Notes: a model not told the origin generated them from the letters alone. Shown: positions 1 to 10,592, counted from the first letter of the stretch. The stretch: 64,000 bases of DNA from Micromonospora chaiyaphumensis (GCF_900091435.1 NZ_FMCS01000015.1:50775-114774); one strand, 5' to 3'. Numbers and translations are program-made.

Positions 1-2829
1 GTACGTCAGCTGGCCGTTGTCGATGTCGAAGCTGAGGCCGGTCCAGAGGTGCAGGGCACCCGTGCCGGGCTTCCACAGGAACATGGCCGTGCTGGTGCCG
101 GTTGTGTTGGTGGTCTGCGTGGTGGCGATGGTCCAGTTGTTCCAGTCGTTGCCGCCGTCGGGGGTCGTCGCTGACGTGCGGGTGACTTGCTGGAACGAGC
201 CCGGTCCGGTGGACGGGTAGTACGTGAGGTAGTAGCCGGTCTCGTTGCCGCTGATGCCGATCAGGTCGGGGTAGGGCTGGCCGGTGTGCCGGGCGTCGCC
301 TGCGTTGGCGACCTGCAGTGGTGATACGTCGGCCTCGTCGGTCAGGGCTTCCCGGGGGACCGTGACCTGGTTGCCGTTCTCGTAGGGTTGGATTACTGAT
401 CCGTCTCCGTTGGCGCGCAGCATGCTGGCTCCGCCGGCGTTGGCACCGGCCGGGTAGTAGACCAGGACGTCTTGGAGGCCGTAGCCGGCGAACTGGCCGG
501 TGATGGCTTGCGCGCCGTTGAAGTCTTTCGAGGAGCCGACGGTGCCCAGGCCGTTGCCCTTGGATCCGATGTTGGTGGCGGGTGCGGGCGGGCCGTCCGA
601 GCCGCCTTCGGTGAGCCATAGTCCTGGCGGGAGGCCGTTGGTGTTGCCGGCGACTAGTAGATCGGGGATGTCGTCTCCGGTCATGTCGCCGTCGACCGCG
701 GTGACTGCGGGGTCTGAGTTGAAGGTGACGCTTTCGGAGTCGCCGATGTTGCCGCCGGGGGAGAGGCTGGTGACGGTCAGGGTGTTGGTGTACCGGGTCG
801 GCAGGATGGAGACGGTGGTGCTGCCGGTGCCGGACGCAGTGACTTGGACCGGGGCGGCGGCGTTGAGCTGGTAGAGGTAACCGCTGGGGGTTGTGCCTCC
901 TGCTGCGGTGATGGTGAAGCTCGCCGGCTGCCCGATGACCGACTCAGCCGGGGCTGTCACATCGGGGTGGCCCGGGCGAGTGGGGTCGAAGCTGAAGGTG
1001 CAGGTGTCCGACCAGTCGCTGGGCGTCCTGAAATCCGTGGCCTGTACTTTCCAGGTGTACGCCGTGACCGTCCCAGTGCCGGGGCCGGTGTAGCCGGCGT
1101 ACTGACGCAGGGTGGCCTGCGGGACCACGAGCACGGCGGTGGTGCCAGACGAGGCGGTCAGCTTGTTCGGATCGGACGTGGCGACGACGGCGCCGTCGCT
1201 TTTGCGGGTGAGCCGGAAGGACACCCCGAGGACGCCGCCGTTGCGGTCGGACACCGGCGCGTAGAGCGAAACCGAGGCGTCGCCGACGGTCGAGCCGCCG
1301 GCGCAGGTGGTCTTCGGGGAGGTGGTCAGCCCGGTGGGCTTGTTCGGCTTGTGGTTGTACTGGATCTCGAGGGTCGGACTTGTCTCCAGGAATTCCTTCC
1401 AACTTTCCGGGTCGCCGGCCTCGTTGTACGCCTTCATCCACAGGGTGCGGGTCTTGTGGTTGTCGCTGACGTCCCTCTGAATCTGACCGGTGATGTCGAA
1501 GGAGACACCATCGGCCGCGCATCCGCTGTATCCGTACGCGAAGCTCTTGGAGGCGGCTAGAGGTCCGCTGCTCTGGCCTTCCCAGTAGTTCCATGTGGCG
1601 TTGGTGCCGCTCAGCACGGTGTTGGGTGCGTAGACGTTGACCTGCTTCGGGTCGCAATTCCAAGATCGTGTATTGGTGATCTTAAAAATGGCCGAGTTGA
1701 TTTCCGCGCCGGTCAGCGTGCTGACGGGGACCGAGAAGTTGATGAGGGTGTTCGACCGCTGCTCTCCGGCGTTCCCGACCTGCATGCGGCCAATGGGATC
1801 TGGGGTGGTCATCCAGTAGTTGGTGGACTGGTGCTGGTAGGAGATGCTCGCCCAGCCGCCTCTTCCGGATCCGGCGGGCGACCAGTTGAACGTCGGGTCG
1901 ATGAACACCGGGTACACCGTCTTCGTGCCGCTAAGCAGGGTCCGGTCGGGAACCAGATGCAGCTTTCGGCCCTGCATGCGCACCTTGACGGGCGCGGTAC
2001 GCGCGGCCCGGCCGGGCGCGGTGGCATCTGACGTTTGCCCGCTACGAGCTGCCGGTCCCGCTGCGGGCGAGGAGCTGGAGTCCCACATCAGCGGCGCTGG
2101 CGCGGAGAGCGCCGTTGCCCCCGACCGATCACGGCCAGCGATGTTCCCGGCCTTGTCGACACTGAGGCTGAAGCCTTGGGCGTGGGTGCCGAGCGAGAGG
2201 GTCAACAGCTCTGGGTTGTCGGCAGCCTCCGGAGTGCGGACCACGAAAACGTGGGAGAAGCCGCCATTCCGATTTACGGTGACGACGAGGTCGACGTCAG
2301 GTAGCACGCCGGCGTAGGTGGCGGTGGCACCCGACAGTGTGGGTGCGGGCAGCGGCATCGGCGCATCTACGGTGAAGGTGCGGTCGCCGGAGGTCAACTG
2401 TGCCAGCGGAGCCTCCCCGCCGGGAGAGAGGGCGACGTCGTTGGTTGTCACGCTTGAGGTGATGGTGCCGTCCGGCCGCCTGACCAAGGTCGCATCCAGC
2501 GGCTTCCAGCTCCCGTCGACCTTCTTGCGGGTGGCGGTGGCGTGCTGGGTCAGATGAACCTGGCCGTCGGGCAGGGCGGTGACGACTGAGGTCGATGTCC
2601 CGGTGGCGGTAGCTTCGACCGGCTGGCCGGTCCGTCGTGCCTGTGCCAAGGCCTGCTCGACGTCCAGCGATGTGTCCGCGGTGGGTGCCGGGCGGGGGGC
2701 GCCGGCGTAGCCGTCCGGGTCGGCGGTGGCGACGGCACCGGGCCACATCGCGGCTGCGGTGACGAGCAGGCTGGCCGCGGTCGCGAACGAGGTGGCCCTT
2801 GTTCGTCGTGGAGGCCGGGTTGTGGGCAT
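1..2829 (-). CDS. Secreted DNRLRE / FG-GAP repeat protein (C-terminus beyond window)
   Basis: This is a continuous open frame of 943 codons on the minus strand from ATG 2829 to the left edge, so the C-terminus is missing. The ATG follows a GGGGAG ribosome-binding site. The N-terminus (MPTTRPPRRTRATSF, then an Ala-rich hydrophobic stretch to about residue 36) is a typical secretion signal. Residues about 310-490 read as a DNRLRE-type beta-sandwich, with YPVFIDPTFNW, GRMQVGN and TLINFSVPV. Near residue 710, GDMTGDDIPDLLVAGN is an FG-GAP/VCBS-like metal-binding loop, followed by further propeller-like repeats. Proteins of this build often sit beside actinobacterial RHS proteins and probably act at the cell surface. 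It shares a 274-bp divergent region with the RHS gene. The enzymatic role, if any, is unknown. Confidence 0.85.
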   Translation of the reverse strand, partial: MPTTRPPRRTRATSFATAASLLVTAAAMWPGAVATADPDGYAGAPRPAPTADTSLDVEQALAQARRTGQPVEATATGTSTSVVTALPDGQVHLTQHATATRKKVDGSWKPLDATLVRRPDGTITSSVTTNDVALSPGGEAPLAQLTSGDRTFTVDAPMPLPAPTLSGATATYAGVLPDVDLVVTVNRNGGFSHVFVVRTPEAADNPELLTLSLGTHAQGFSLSVDKAGNIAGRDRSGATALSAPAPLMWDSSSSPAAGPAARSGQTSDATAPGRAARTAPVKVRMQGRKLHLVPDRTLLSGTKTVYPVFIDPTFNWSPAGSGRGGWASISYQHQSTNYWMTTPDPIGRMQVGNAGEQRSNTLINFSVPVSTLTGAEINSAIFKITNTRSWNCDPKQVNVYAPNTVLSGTNATWNYWEGQSSGPLAASKSFAYGYSGCAADGVSFDITGQIQRDVSDNHKTRTLWMKAYNEAGDPESWKEFLETSPTLEIQYNHKPNKPTGLTTSPKTTCAGGSTVGDASVSLYAPVSDRNGGVLGVSFRLTRKSDGAVVATSDPNKLTASSGTTAVLVVPQATLRQYAGYTGPGTGTVTAYTWKVQATDFRTPSDWSDTCTFSFDPTRPGHPDVTAPAESVIGQPASFTITAAGGTTPSGYLYQLNAAAPVQVTASGTGSTTVSILPTRYTNTLTVTSLSPGGNIGDSESVTFNSDPAVTAVDGDMTGDDIPDLLVAGNTNGLPPGLWLTEGGSDGPPAPATNIGSKGNGLGTVGSSKDFNGAQAITGQFAGYGLQDVLVYYPAGANAGGASMLRANGDGSVIQPYENGNQVTVPREALTDEADVSPLQVANAGDARHTGQPYPDLIGISGNETGYYLTYYPSTGPGSFQQVTRTSATTPDGGNDWNNWTIATTQTTNTTGTSTAMFLWKPGTGALHLWTGLSFDIDNGQLTY

Positions 2830-3103
2830 GGTGAGGAACTCCCCGTGTCAGGGGACGCGCCGGTGCGCGTCCCGATGGCGGGGCACAGTGAACCAGCGCC
2901 AGCGCCATCCCGGGAACGGATCTCCTTACTTTCGGTTGTCCTTTTCGCACTCACTGCGACAGGTTTGATCGCATGCTCTTTGATCTATCGTTATATTCCC
3001 GTGACCTTTTCCCATCTGCTTCATGGCAGATTGTTCGCGCCACGGGGGTGTGCGACGGGAACAACCCGCGTGGCCCGTCATCCGTTCTCAGGTTGGGAAT
3101 CGC
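2830..3103. promoter_or_regulatory. Divergent intergenic region between the two secreted giants
   Basis: This 274-bp spacer separates the divergent DNRLRE and RHS genes and must hold both promoters. The part around 2965-3020 is clearly more AT-rich than its surroundings (TTTGATC repeated, then TATCGTTATATTCC), a plausible place for back-to-back -35/-10 elements. I cannot assign the boxes with certainty. The shared spacer suggests co-regulation. Confidence 0.4.
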
Positions 3104-6100
3104 ATGCTCAGGCACGGGGGATCGCGGCTGTTCGCGCGCCGCACACGGCTCGTCGCATCGCTCACCGCGGCGGTCATCACGGCAGGCACGCTGGTCGGCA
3201 CACCCGCCAGTGGCAAGCCGGAAGGGGTGGGCGCGGCGCAGCCGCCGGTTCCGGCGCCCGGCAGATCAGTCGACGGTGTGAAACCGCTGCCCAGCAAGTT
3301 CGCGCCTGCTCGCAACACCGCCAGGGCCAATTACCTGCCAACCAGGACCAGATGGCCCGGGGCTGCCAACGCCCAGGTCGACCTGAGCGGTGCCGAGACC
3401 AACGCATCCAGCCCCGTGAAGGCCAAAGCAGCGGGGACGCCGGTGTGGGTGAGTCCGGCGCCGAAGGGCCGTGCCAACTATGCCGGACCGAAGCACCTCG
3501 ACGTGCGGGTGTTCGATCGGACCGCGGCGGCTACCGCCGGTGTGAATGGGCTGCTGGTCGAGGTGACGCCACAGTCCACCCCATCCGCGGGCGACGCGGG
3601 TACCGGGACTGTCCGAGTCGGGGTGGACTATGACTCCTTCGCCGAGGCGTACGGAGGCAACTACGGCCTTCGGCTCAGGCTGGTCCGCCTGCCGGCTTGC
3701 GCACTGACCACGCCGCAGCGCTCTGAGTGCCGCCGGCAGCAGCCGCTGCCTTCGATCAACGACGCTGCCGCGAAAACCGTCTCCGCCGAGCTTCCAGTAG
3801 GCGCCGACTCGAAAGCTGGCACAACGAACACGGCCATGCTCATCGCAGCGGTCGCTGGGGCCGGCGACGAGGGTGGTGCCGGGGGCACCTACGCCGCGAC
3901 AGAGCTGAAGCCCTCCGGATCCTGGACCGCGGGGGGCAGCACCGGATCCTTCAGCTACTCGTACCCGCTGACCCTGCCCCCGGCGAGGTCGAAGCTCGCG
4001 CCACAACTCGCGCTCTCCTACGACTCAAGCGCCGTGGACGGTCAGACGGTTGCCACCAATGCCCAGGCGTCCTGGATTGGCGACGGCTGGTCGACCCCGC
4101 GCAACTACGTCGAGCAGACCTTCGTCTCATGCAAGGACGACCCCGGCGGCAGCGCGTCACCCAAGGAAACCTACGACCGCTGCTACACAGGCCCCATCCT
4201 GACCCTGTCGCTGAACGGCTCGTCGACATCGATGATCTGGGACGCTGGAAAGCGGGTCTGGAAGCTCCAGAACGACAACGGCTCCGACATCACCCAGGTC
4301 ACCAACTCCAACAACGGCAGCGGCACCTACAACACCGACTACTGGCGGGTGACCGAGCCGGACGGCACGGTCTACGAGTTCGGGCGGAACCGGCTTCCGG
4401 GCTGGACGTCCGGCAAGGCCGAGACCAAGTCTGTCGACTACACGCCGGTCTACTCACCGCATGCCGGCGATCCCTGCTACGACGCTGCTGGCTTCAACGC
4501 CTCCGTCTGCACGATGGCGTATCGGTGGAACCTCGACTACGTCAAGGACCCACACGGTAACGCGATGGCCTACTACTACAACCAGGCCGTCAACTACTAC
4601 GGGCAGAACGAGGGCAGCACCGACGTGCCCTACATCCGGGACAGCAACCTTGCCCGCATTGACTACGGCTTCACCGACGGCGGCGCCTACGGCACCGTGT
4701 CGAACCGGGTCGTGTTCAACACCGACGTCCGCTGCCTGTCCGGAACCTGCACGCCGCTGAACGACACCACGAAGGCCAACTGGCCCGACGTCCCCTACGA
4801 CCTCGTCTGTGACCAGGGCACCGACTGCAAGTCCTGGAGCCCTTCGTTCTTCTCCACTATTCGGCTGACTTCGATCGAGACCCAGCAGTACGACCTGACC
4901 GCAGGCAAGCACCTTCCTGTCGATTCCTATGCACTGGCGCAGACCATGCCAGCCACCGGAGACGGCACCGCGCCGACCCTGTGGCTTGACTCCATCACCC
5001 GGACCGGCAACGACCTCACCTCAGGCGGGTCGACGACGGCGATCACCCTGCCGTCCGTATCCTTCACCGCGATCAAGCTGGCCAACCGGGTGGACACCGC
5101 CGGTGGTTTTCCGTCGTTCTACCGGCGGCGCATCGAGACGGTCACCACCGAAACCGGCTCCGTGATCACTGCCAGCTACGAACTGCCGGTGCCGTGCACG
5201 GCCCCCGTCACCGTCGCCCCTGAGTCGAACACGAGGTCCTGCTACCCGGTCTACTGGACACCGGACGGCCTGACCACCCCGAAACGGGACTGGTTCCACA
5301 AGTACGCCGTTACGCGGGTGACCGCCTCGGATCCGACCGGCGGCGCTCCGCTCACCTCCACCAGCTACAGGTACGTCGGCGGAGCGGCCTGGCGCTACGA
5401 CGACAACGAGGTCGTCAAGGCCAAGTACCGCACCTACGGACAGTTCCGCGGCTACGGCACGGTCGAAACCCGCAACGGTGATGGCGTCAACGACCCACAA
5501 ACGCTGTCGGCGTCGACCTACTACCGCGGGATGTCGCGGAACAACAGCAGCACGGTCGTCAACCTGACCGACTCCGTTGGCGGCCAGCACGAGGACCTTG
5601 ACCAACTCGCCGGCCGCGAACTCGAGACGACCGCGTACCGCGGCGACGGTGGACCGGTGGAGAGCTCGACCGTCACTTCCTACTGGATTTCGGCGGCAAC
5701 AGCGACCCGATCACGCAGCGGCCTGCCCGCTCTGACGGCCAACAAGATGGCGCCAATCCAGACATGGACCCGGCAGGCGGTCACCTCAGCGGGGACCACC
5801 ACCTGGCGCTACAGCCAGACCGACAACACCTACGACACGAATGTCGACTCGCCGACGTTCGGCTTGCTGAAGTTCTCCTACGACCACGCCGTGCCGGTCA
5901 GCACCGCCTACGACCGATGCACGTCCACCACGTACGCACCGGTGAACACGGCTCTCAACCTGGTCGGTCTGATCAGTCAGATCGAAACGGTCTCGGTCGC
6001 CTGCGGTGGCTTCACCCAGGGCTCACCCGCGTCCGAGCCCGGCAGCGTCAACACGCTTACCGCTCCGGTGAACGTCGACCGGCCCGCTCAGGTCGTCTCG

Positions 6101-9100
6101 CACGTGCGGACGTACTACGACGACCCGACCTTCGACACCGTCTTCCCGCAGACCGCCGCCCCCACTAAGGGTGACGTGACCATGGTGCGCAAGGCGAAGG
6201 ACTACGTCTCGGGCGCCTACGTCTACCAGACAACCGACCGCGCCGACTTCGACCGCTACGGCCGCGCCGTCACTACCTACGACGCCAACGGCAACACCAG
6301 CACCACCGCATACACCGACAACACGGTGGGCCTGACCATCGGGGTCAAAACGACCAACGCCGAGGGGCACGAGACGTCGGCGACGGTGACGCCGATGCGT
6401 GCCCTCACCACGGTGAGCAGCGACGTCAACGGCGTTGTGACCAGCCGCCAGTTCGACGCGCTCGGCCGGGTCAAGGCGGTCTGGGTCGCCTCCCGGCCGA
6501 CCAGCAGCACACCCCACTACCGCTACACCTACCTCGTCCAGAAGACCGGCCCGACCGCCACGACCACCGAGACACTGAACAACGCCGGCGCCTACGCCAT
6601 CTCCACCCAGATCTACGACGCCCAGCTGCGCCCGCGCCAGACCCAGGACACCACCCCGTCGGGCGGCCGGATGATCACCGACACCTTCTACGACAGCCGC
6701 AGCTGGGTGAGGGCCACCTACAACGGCTGGTGGGACGACAAGAACACCCCGGGCACCACTCCGGTGTACGCGCCGGACCTCGCCAAGAAGGTGTACAACC
6801 AGACCTTCAACACCTACGACGGAGCCGGCCGCGTCATTCTCGCGGAAAGCGCCCGCGACAACCTGGTCGTCTCATCCACCCGCACGATCTACAACGGTGA
6901 CCGCACCACGGTGATCCCCCCGACCGGCGGGACCACGACGGCGACCCTCACCGACCCGATGGGTCGCACCACCAAACTGCTCCAATACACGGCGGCGCCG
7001 ACGCTGGTTAGCCCGTCGAACTCCTTCACCGGAACGTACTACCTGACCGGCGGCACCACGGTCGCAACGAGCTACGGCTACGACGAGCACGGCAATCAGG
7101 CAACGCTGACCGACGCGAACGGCAGCACCTGGAACAGCCAGTACGACCTCCTCGCCCGGGCCGCCAGCAAGACGGACCCGGACGCCGGAACCAGCACCAC
7201 CAAGTACGACGGCAACGGCAACATCACCGAGACCACCAACTCCCGCGGCAAGACCGTCTCGTACACCTACGACAAGATCAACCGCAAGACCGGCAGCTTC
7301 GCCGCCTCGGAGTCGGGTCAGTCGCCGGCCAATCAGCTCGGCATGTGGGTGTACGACAACGACAACAACGCGGTGGCCGGAATGGTCAACCCGATCGGCA
7401 AGCTGACCACCGTCACCGCCTTCCGAAACAACGCCGCCTACACCACCCAGTACAGCGGCTTCACCGCCTTCGGCGCCTCGACCGGGGAATCGATCACCAT
7501 CCCGGCAACCGAGGGACTGCTTGGCAACACCTACGGCTTCACCCACAAATACTTGGCTGTCACGGGGAAGCCGTACAGCGACACCTACCAGGCCAGCGGC
7601 GGCCTACCCGCCGAGACGGTCACCTACAGCTACAAGACGCCGTTGGAACTGCCGAACGGCGCGAGCAGCTTGCTGGCGACCTACGCCAATGGCACTACCT
7701 ATGACGAATACGGGCGAGTGACCGGTGGCGGCCTCAATGCCAGCACCAGCCAGGCAAGCATCGTCAACCTCTACGACGATCACACTGGCTGGCTGAAGCA
7801 GCGCAAGATCACCAGAACGACGACTGTCACGACCGATGTCGGGCAGCGCGACTACACGTACGATCTCTCCGGCAACATTACAAAGCAGGTCGAGACAAGG
7901 AAACTGCCCAGCGTGGCAGCGGAGACGCAGTGCTACCGGTACGACGCCCTGCGGCAGCTCACCTCGGCTTGGACAGCAACCGACAACTGCGCCGTCACGC
8001 CCACCATCAGCAACCGCTCCATGGTCGGCAGTGGAATCGGCTCCACCAGCGCCTTCTGGACCGACTGGAACGTCGACACCCTGGGCAACCGGCGAAGCCA
8101 AACGCAACGCTCGCTTAGCGGCGGCACAGACACGACCACCAACTACGCCTACAACGGCAACGGCAAGAACCAGCCGCACACGTTGACCAGCACGAGCACC
8201 ACCGGCGGACTGACGGGCTCGACGGCCTACACCTACGACACGTCCGGCAACATGATCACCCGCATTGCCGGACAGGGCAACCAGACGCTCACCTGGGACG
8301 ACACCGGCGAGCTCACCTCCGTTGCCGGCGGCACCAACGGAAACAGCAGCTTCCTCTACGACGCCGACGGCAACCTCCTGATACAGAAGGACCCGGGCAC
8401 CGCCACCCTCTACCTGCCGGCCCAACAGCTCACCCTCAACACGAGCACCAACACTGTGAGCGGAGTGCGGTATTACGCGCTGCCCAACGGAGCGACAGCG
8501 GTCCGCACCGGGAGTGGTAGCAGCTACAGCTACATGATCCCCGACCACCAGGGCAACCCGACTCTTTACCTGAACAACACCGCGCAGGTGCCCACCTGGC
8601 GGCAGTTCACCCCGTACGGCAGCCCGCGCGGGGCCACCGTCACCGCCCCCGACAACCGAGGCTTCCTGAACCAACCGCTCAACACCAACACCGGCCTCAC
8701 CCAGGTCGGCGCCCGCAACTATGACCCCACCACCGGTCGCTTCGTGTCGATTGATCCACTGCAGGATCTCACCGATCCACAGCAGTGGAACGGCTACGCC
8801 TACGCCAACAACTCTCCCATCACGTCCAGTGACCCCTCCGGTCTCATCCCAGAGGACTGCCTGGACCACGACTGCTACGGCTACAGCCCCACCAAGGGCT
8901 GCCCAGGCGGATGCGGCACACCTGCAAACGAGCACTGGGGCAAGAGCCGCGGATACACCGGCAGCGCCCCGAAGCGGCGCCACGACCCCCGCATCCTCGG
9001 TCACGTCATCAAGGTCCCGGACACGGTGCCGCTCGAGGAATTCACCCGCCGCTGGAACCAGCAGCGAGGCGAGTGGTTCGGACGTGAATACTTCTCGAAT

Positions 9101-9655
9101 GACGAACTCATGGTGGAGGACGAACGCGCACTCGCCATGAACATCTGCCATGAAATGGGCCGTCCGGGCGGATGCCAGCAGTGGATTGAGGAACTCTACA
9201 ACCCGTACATCGATTGGATGGCGGCAAACCTACCGTCAGACGAACTGCCTGGTGCAGGCGGCGGATCTGGCTTTGGTGGCGGCGCCGGTGGGAGAGGCGC
9301 GGGGGGATCCCCTAGGCTTCCAGAGCTTGGCTCGCCGAATCCGGGCAGAATCCATTTCCGCCCCGATACTGGAGGTAAGCTGCCGGCAAGCTGGGGAAAT
9401 GGCAAGCCAAACAAGAAGGGCGTAGGCACCCGCTGGCAGGATCCAAAGAATCAAGGTAATGGAGTGCGGATCGATCAGGGAAATCCGAACTCGCCGTCCC
9501 CTAGCCAGCAAGTAGACCATGTGGTTGTGCGCTCCAATGGTAAAGTAATCGGGCGTGATGGTAAGCCGATCACGGGTGCCATCAATGAGGACCCCACCAA
9601 CGCACATATCCCGCTTAGTGAATGGCAGAAGTGGTCGTCGTGGAATCACCCATGA
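3104..9655 (+). CDS. RHS/YD-repeat polymorphic toxin with C-terminal nuclease-like module
   Basis: The product has 2,183 residues from ATG 3104. I chose this ATG because it directly precedes a signal peptide (MLRHGGSRLFARRTRLVASL, then a hydrophobic Ala/Thr core); the frame stays open upstream to 3023. An SpvB-like beta-rich region (about residues 270-450) leads into many YD repeats such as YDEHGNQATLTD and YTYDTSGNMITRI. The RHS core ends near residue 1914 with ARNYDPTTGRFVSIDPL and DPSGL, the usual self-cleavage border. The remaining 270 residues are unrelated: a Gly-rich linker, then an 85-residue end with GTRWQDPKN, VRIDQGNPNSPSPSQQVDH and AHIPLSEW. From memory that end resembles polymorphic-toxin RNase domains of the Ntox17 kind, a tentative match. 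GC falls near the 3' end, as expected for exchanged toxin tips. The stop codon overlaps the immunity start. Confidence 0.93.
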   Translation: MLRHGGSRLFARRTRLVASLTAAVITAGTLVGTPASGKPEGVGAAQPPVPAPGRSVDGVKPLPSKFAPARNTARANYLPTRTRWPGAANAQVDLSGAETNASSPVKAKAAGTPVWVSPAPKGRANYAGPKHLDVRVFDRTAAATAGVNGLLVEVTPQSTPSAGDAGTGTVRVGVDYDSFAEAYGGNYGLRLRLVRLPACALTTPQRSECRRQQPLPSINDAAAKTVSAELPVGADSKAGTTNTAMLIAAVAGAGDEGGAGGTYAATELKPSGSWTAGGSTGSFSYSYPLTLPPARSKLAPQLALSYDSSAVDGQTVATNAQASWIGDGWSTPRNYVEQTFVSCKDDPGGSASPKETYDRCYTGPILTLSLNGSSTSMIWDAGKRVWKLQNDNGSDITQVTNSNNGSGTYNTDYWRVTEPDGTVYEFGRNRLPGWTSGKAETKSVDYTPVYSPHAGDPCYDAAGFNASVCTMAYRWNLDYVKDPHGNAMAYYYNQAVNYYGQNEGSTDVPYIRDSNLARIDYGFTDGGAYGTVSNRVVFNTDVRCLSGTCTPLNDTTKANWPDVPYDLVCDQGTDCKSWSPSFFSTIRLTSIETQQYDLTAGKHLPVDSYALAQTMPATGDGTAPTLWLDSITRTGNDLTSGGSTTAITLPSVSFTAIKLANRVDTAGGFPSFYRRRIETVTTETGSVITASYELPVPCTAPVTVAPESNTRSCYPVYWTPDGLTTPKRDWFHKYAVTRVTASDPTGGAPLTSTSYRYVGGAAWRYDDNEVVKAKYRTYGQFRGYGTVETRNGDGVNDPQTLSASTYYRGMSRNNSSTVVNLTDSVGGQHEDLDQLAGRELETTAYRGDGGPVESSTVTSYWISAATATRSRSGLPALTANKMAPIQTWTRQAVTSAGTTTWRYSQTDNTYDTNVDSPTFGLLKFSYDHAVPVSTAYDRCTSTTYAPVNTALNLVGLISQIETVSVACGGFTQGSPASEPGSVNTLTAPVNVDRPAQVVSHVRTYYDDPTFDTVFPQTAAPTKGDVTMVRKAKDYVSGAYVYQTTDRADFDRYGRAVTTYDANGNTSTTAYTDNTVGLTIGVKTTNAEGHETSATVTPMRALTTVSSDVNGVVTSRQFDALGRVKAVWVASRPTSSTPHYRYTYLVQKTGPTATTTETLNNAGAYAISTQIYDAQLRPRQTQDTTPSGGRMITDTFYDSRSWVRATYNGWWDDKNTPGTTPVYAPDLAKKVYNQTFNTYDGAGRVILAESARDNLVVSSTRTIYNGDRTTVIPPTGGTTTATLTDPMGRTTKLLQYTAAPTLVSPSNSFTGTYYLTGGTTVATSYGYDEHGNQATLTDANGSTWNSQYDLLARAASKTDPDAGTSTTKYDGNGNITETTNSRGKTVSYTYDKINRKTGSFAASESGQSPANQLGMWVYDNDNNAVAGMVNPIGKLTTVTAFRNNAAYTTQYSGFTAFGASTGESITIPATEGLLGNTYGFTHKYLAVTGKPYSDTYQASGGLPAETVTYSYKTPLELPNGASSLLATYANGTTYDEYGRVTGGGLNASTSQASIVNLYDDHTGWLKQRKITRTTTVTTDVGQRDYTYDLSGNITKQVETRKLPSVAAETQCYRYDALRQLTSAWTATDNCAVTPTISNRSMVGSGIGSTSAFWTDWNVDTLGNRRSQTQRSLSGGTDTTTNYAYNGNGKNQPHTLTSTSTTGGLTGSTAYTYDTSGNMITRIAGQGNQTLTWDDTGELTSVAGGTNGNSSFLYDADGNLLIQKDPGTATLYLPAQQLTLNTSTNTVSGVRYYALPNGATAVRTGSGSSYSYMIPDHQGNPTLYLNNTAQVPTWRQFTPYGSPRGATVTAPDNRGFLNQPLNTNTGLTQVGARNYDPTTGRFVSIDPLQDLTDPQQWNGYAYANNSPITSSDPSGLIPEDCLDHDCYGYSPTKGCPGGCGTPANEHWGKSRGYTGSAPKRRHDPRILGHVIKVPDTVPLEEFTRRWNQQRGEWFGREYFSNDELMVEDERALAMNICHEMGRPGGCQQWIEELYNPYIDWMAANLPSDELPGAGGGSGFGGGAGGRGAGGSPRLPELGSPNPGRIHFRPDTGGKLPASWGNGKPNKKGVGTRWQDPKNQGNGVRIDQGNPNSPSPSQQVDHVVVRSNGKVIGRDGKPITGAINEDPTNAHIPLSEWQKWSSWNHP

Positions 9656-10023
9656 GTGAGGTTCGTTTTCCTGCCATGAGAGAAGAGATTGTTCAGGCGG
9701 TAAGGGCGCTCGCGGATCACGAGTACCAGTGGTCGGCGTGGGTTCGGCGAGAGCTGCCGCCTGGACAGTACGATGAGTTTACTCATCGAATCCATATTCT
9801 TTACGATGATACGCAGGTGCTCGAGGACCCAGGAGCAGCCGTTGGCATCTATCTAAGGTCTCAAGAAGAAGCCATTGCAATGCAGAGATTGGCTGCCGCG
9901 ATCGATGCCTTATTCGACGAGTTAGGCACTGAGCTCTCCGACGAGAGTTATCTTCGCGCTCGACGTTGGCCAGCGATTGTGACGGCAGCTAGGGAAGCGC
10001 TGGTTTTACTGGAAGCCAAATAG
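9652..10023 (+). CDS. SCO4402-family immunity protein for the RHS toxin
   Basis: A 123-residue cytoplasmic protein whose ATG at 9652 overlaps the RHS stop (ATGA), so the two are translationally coupled. The order MREEIVQAVRALADHEYQ, AWVRRELPPGQYDEFTHRI, HILYDDTQVLEDP and RRWPAIVTAAREAL is the SCO4402-family pattern, a family found next to actinobacterial toxins. The position directly behind a toxin tip makes it the cognate immunity protein by context; binding is inferred. Codon use is visibly less GC-rich than in the RHS shell, like the toxin tip, so toxin and immunity probably arrived together. ATG 9676 is a possible alternative start. Confidence 0.88.
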   Translation: MSEVRFPAMREEIVQAVRALADHEYQWSAWVRRELPPGQYDEFTHRIHILYDDTQVLEDPGAAVGIYLRSQEEAIAMQRLAAAIDALFDELGTELSDESYLRARRWPAIVTAAREALVLLEAK

Positions 10024-10327
10024 CGCCGCCGGTTGAAGTAGGGGAACGCGGACGGCGGGAAAGCTCTGTGGGTTGCCTCGATGGCGACGTCGGTAACGAC
10101 GGTTTGCTGTGCAGCTGCGGGCTCGTCGCCGTCGCCGTCAGGTCCCGCCCATCACTCCGTGCCGTGCGGGGGCGTGTTCTACGAGGCGAACGGATACATG
10201 ATCGACGGCGCTAGGTTCGCCGACCTGCCCGACGGCCCGACGCCGTACCTGAACCCCCCGACCCTCCGAAGGTGCCGATGTCCGCGCCTTGTTCCTTCAG
10301 AGGGGCGGGTGCGTTGTCCTGCAGAAG

Positions 10328-10365
10328 ACCGAAGTGGTCAGCGTTGGCTGCTCCCCGCCTGGCTG
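10328..10365 (+). repeat. 38-nt direct repeat, copy 1 (partner at 10973-11010)
   Basis: The segment beginning ACCGAAGTGGTCAG recurs at 10973-11010 with 36 of 38 positions identical. The first half resembles the CCGAAGAGGTCA part of the tRNA-Val-derived att repeat at 13860, so these may be degraded att relatives. That link is weak and inferred. Confidence 0.6.
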
Positions 10366-10592
10366 CCGCTGTTCAGGGGATTGCCGGTGGGACTCGAGTC
10401 TCAGCTCCCGGGATCCACGCCGACGCCAGCACGGCGACACCCAGCGCCATACGTCGATACGGCAAAAACCTGTCGGCTGGCGTCAGCGGGCTTCAACACG
10501 ACAGCCAGCACTAGCCAGGCACATGGGCGTCGGACTGCCCGCCGGCGGCTGGGTTTAGCCACTCAGCTACCACCGGGTGTCGGCCGGAGATT

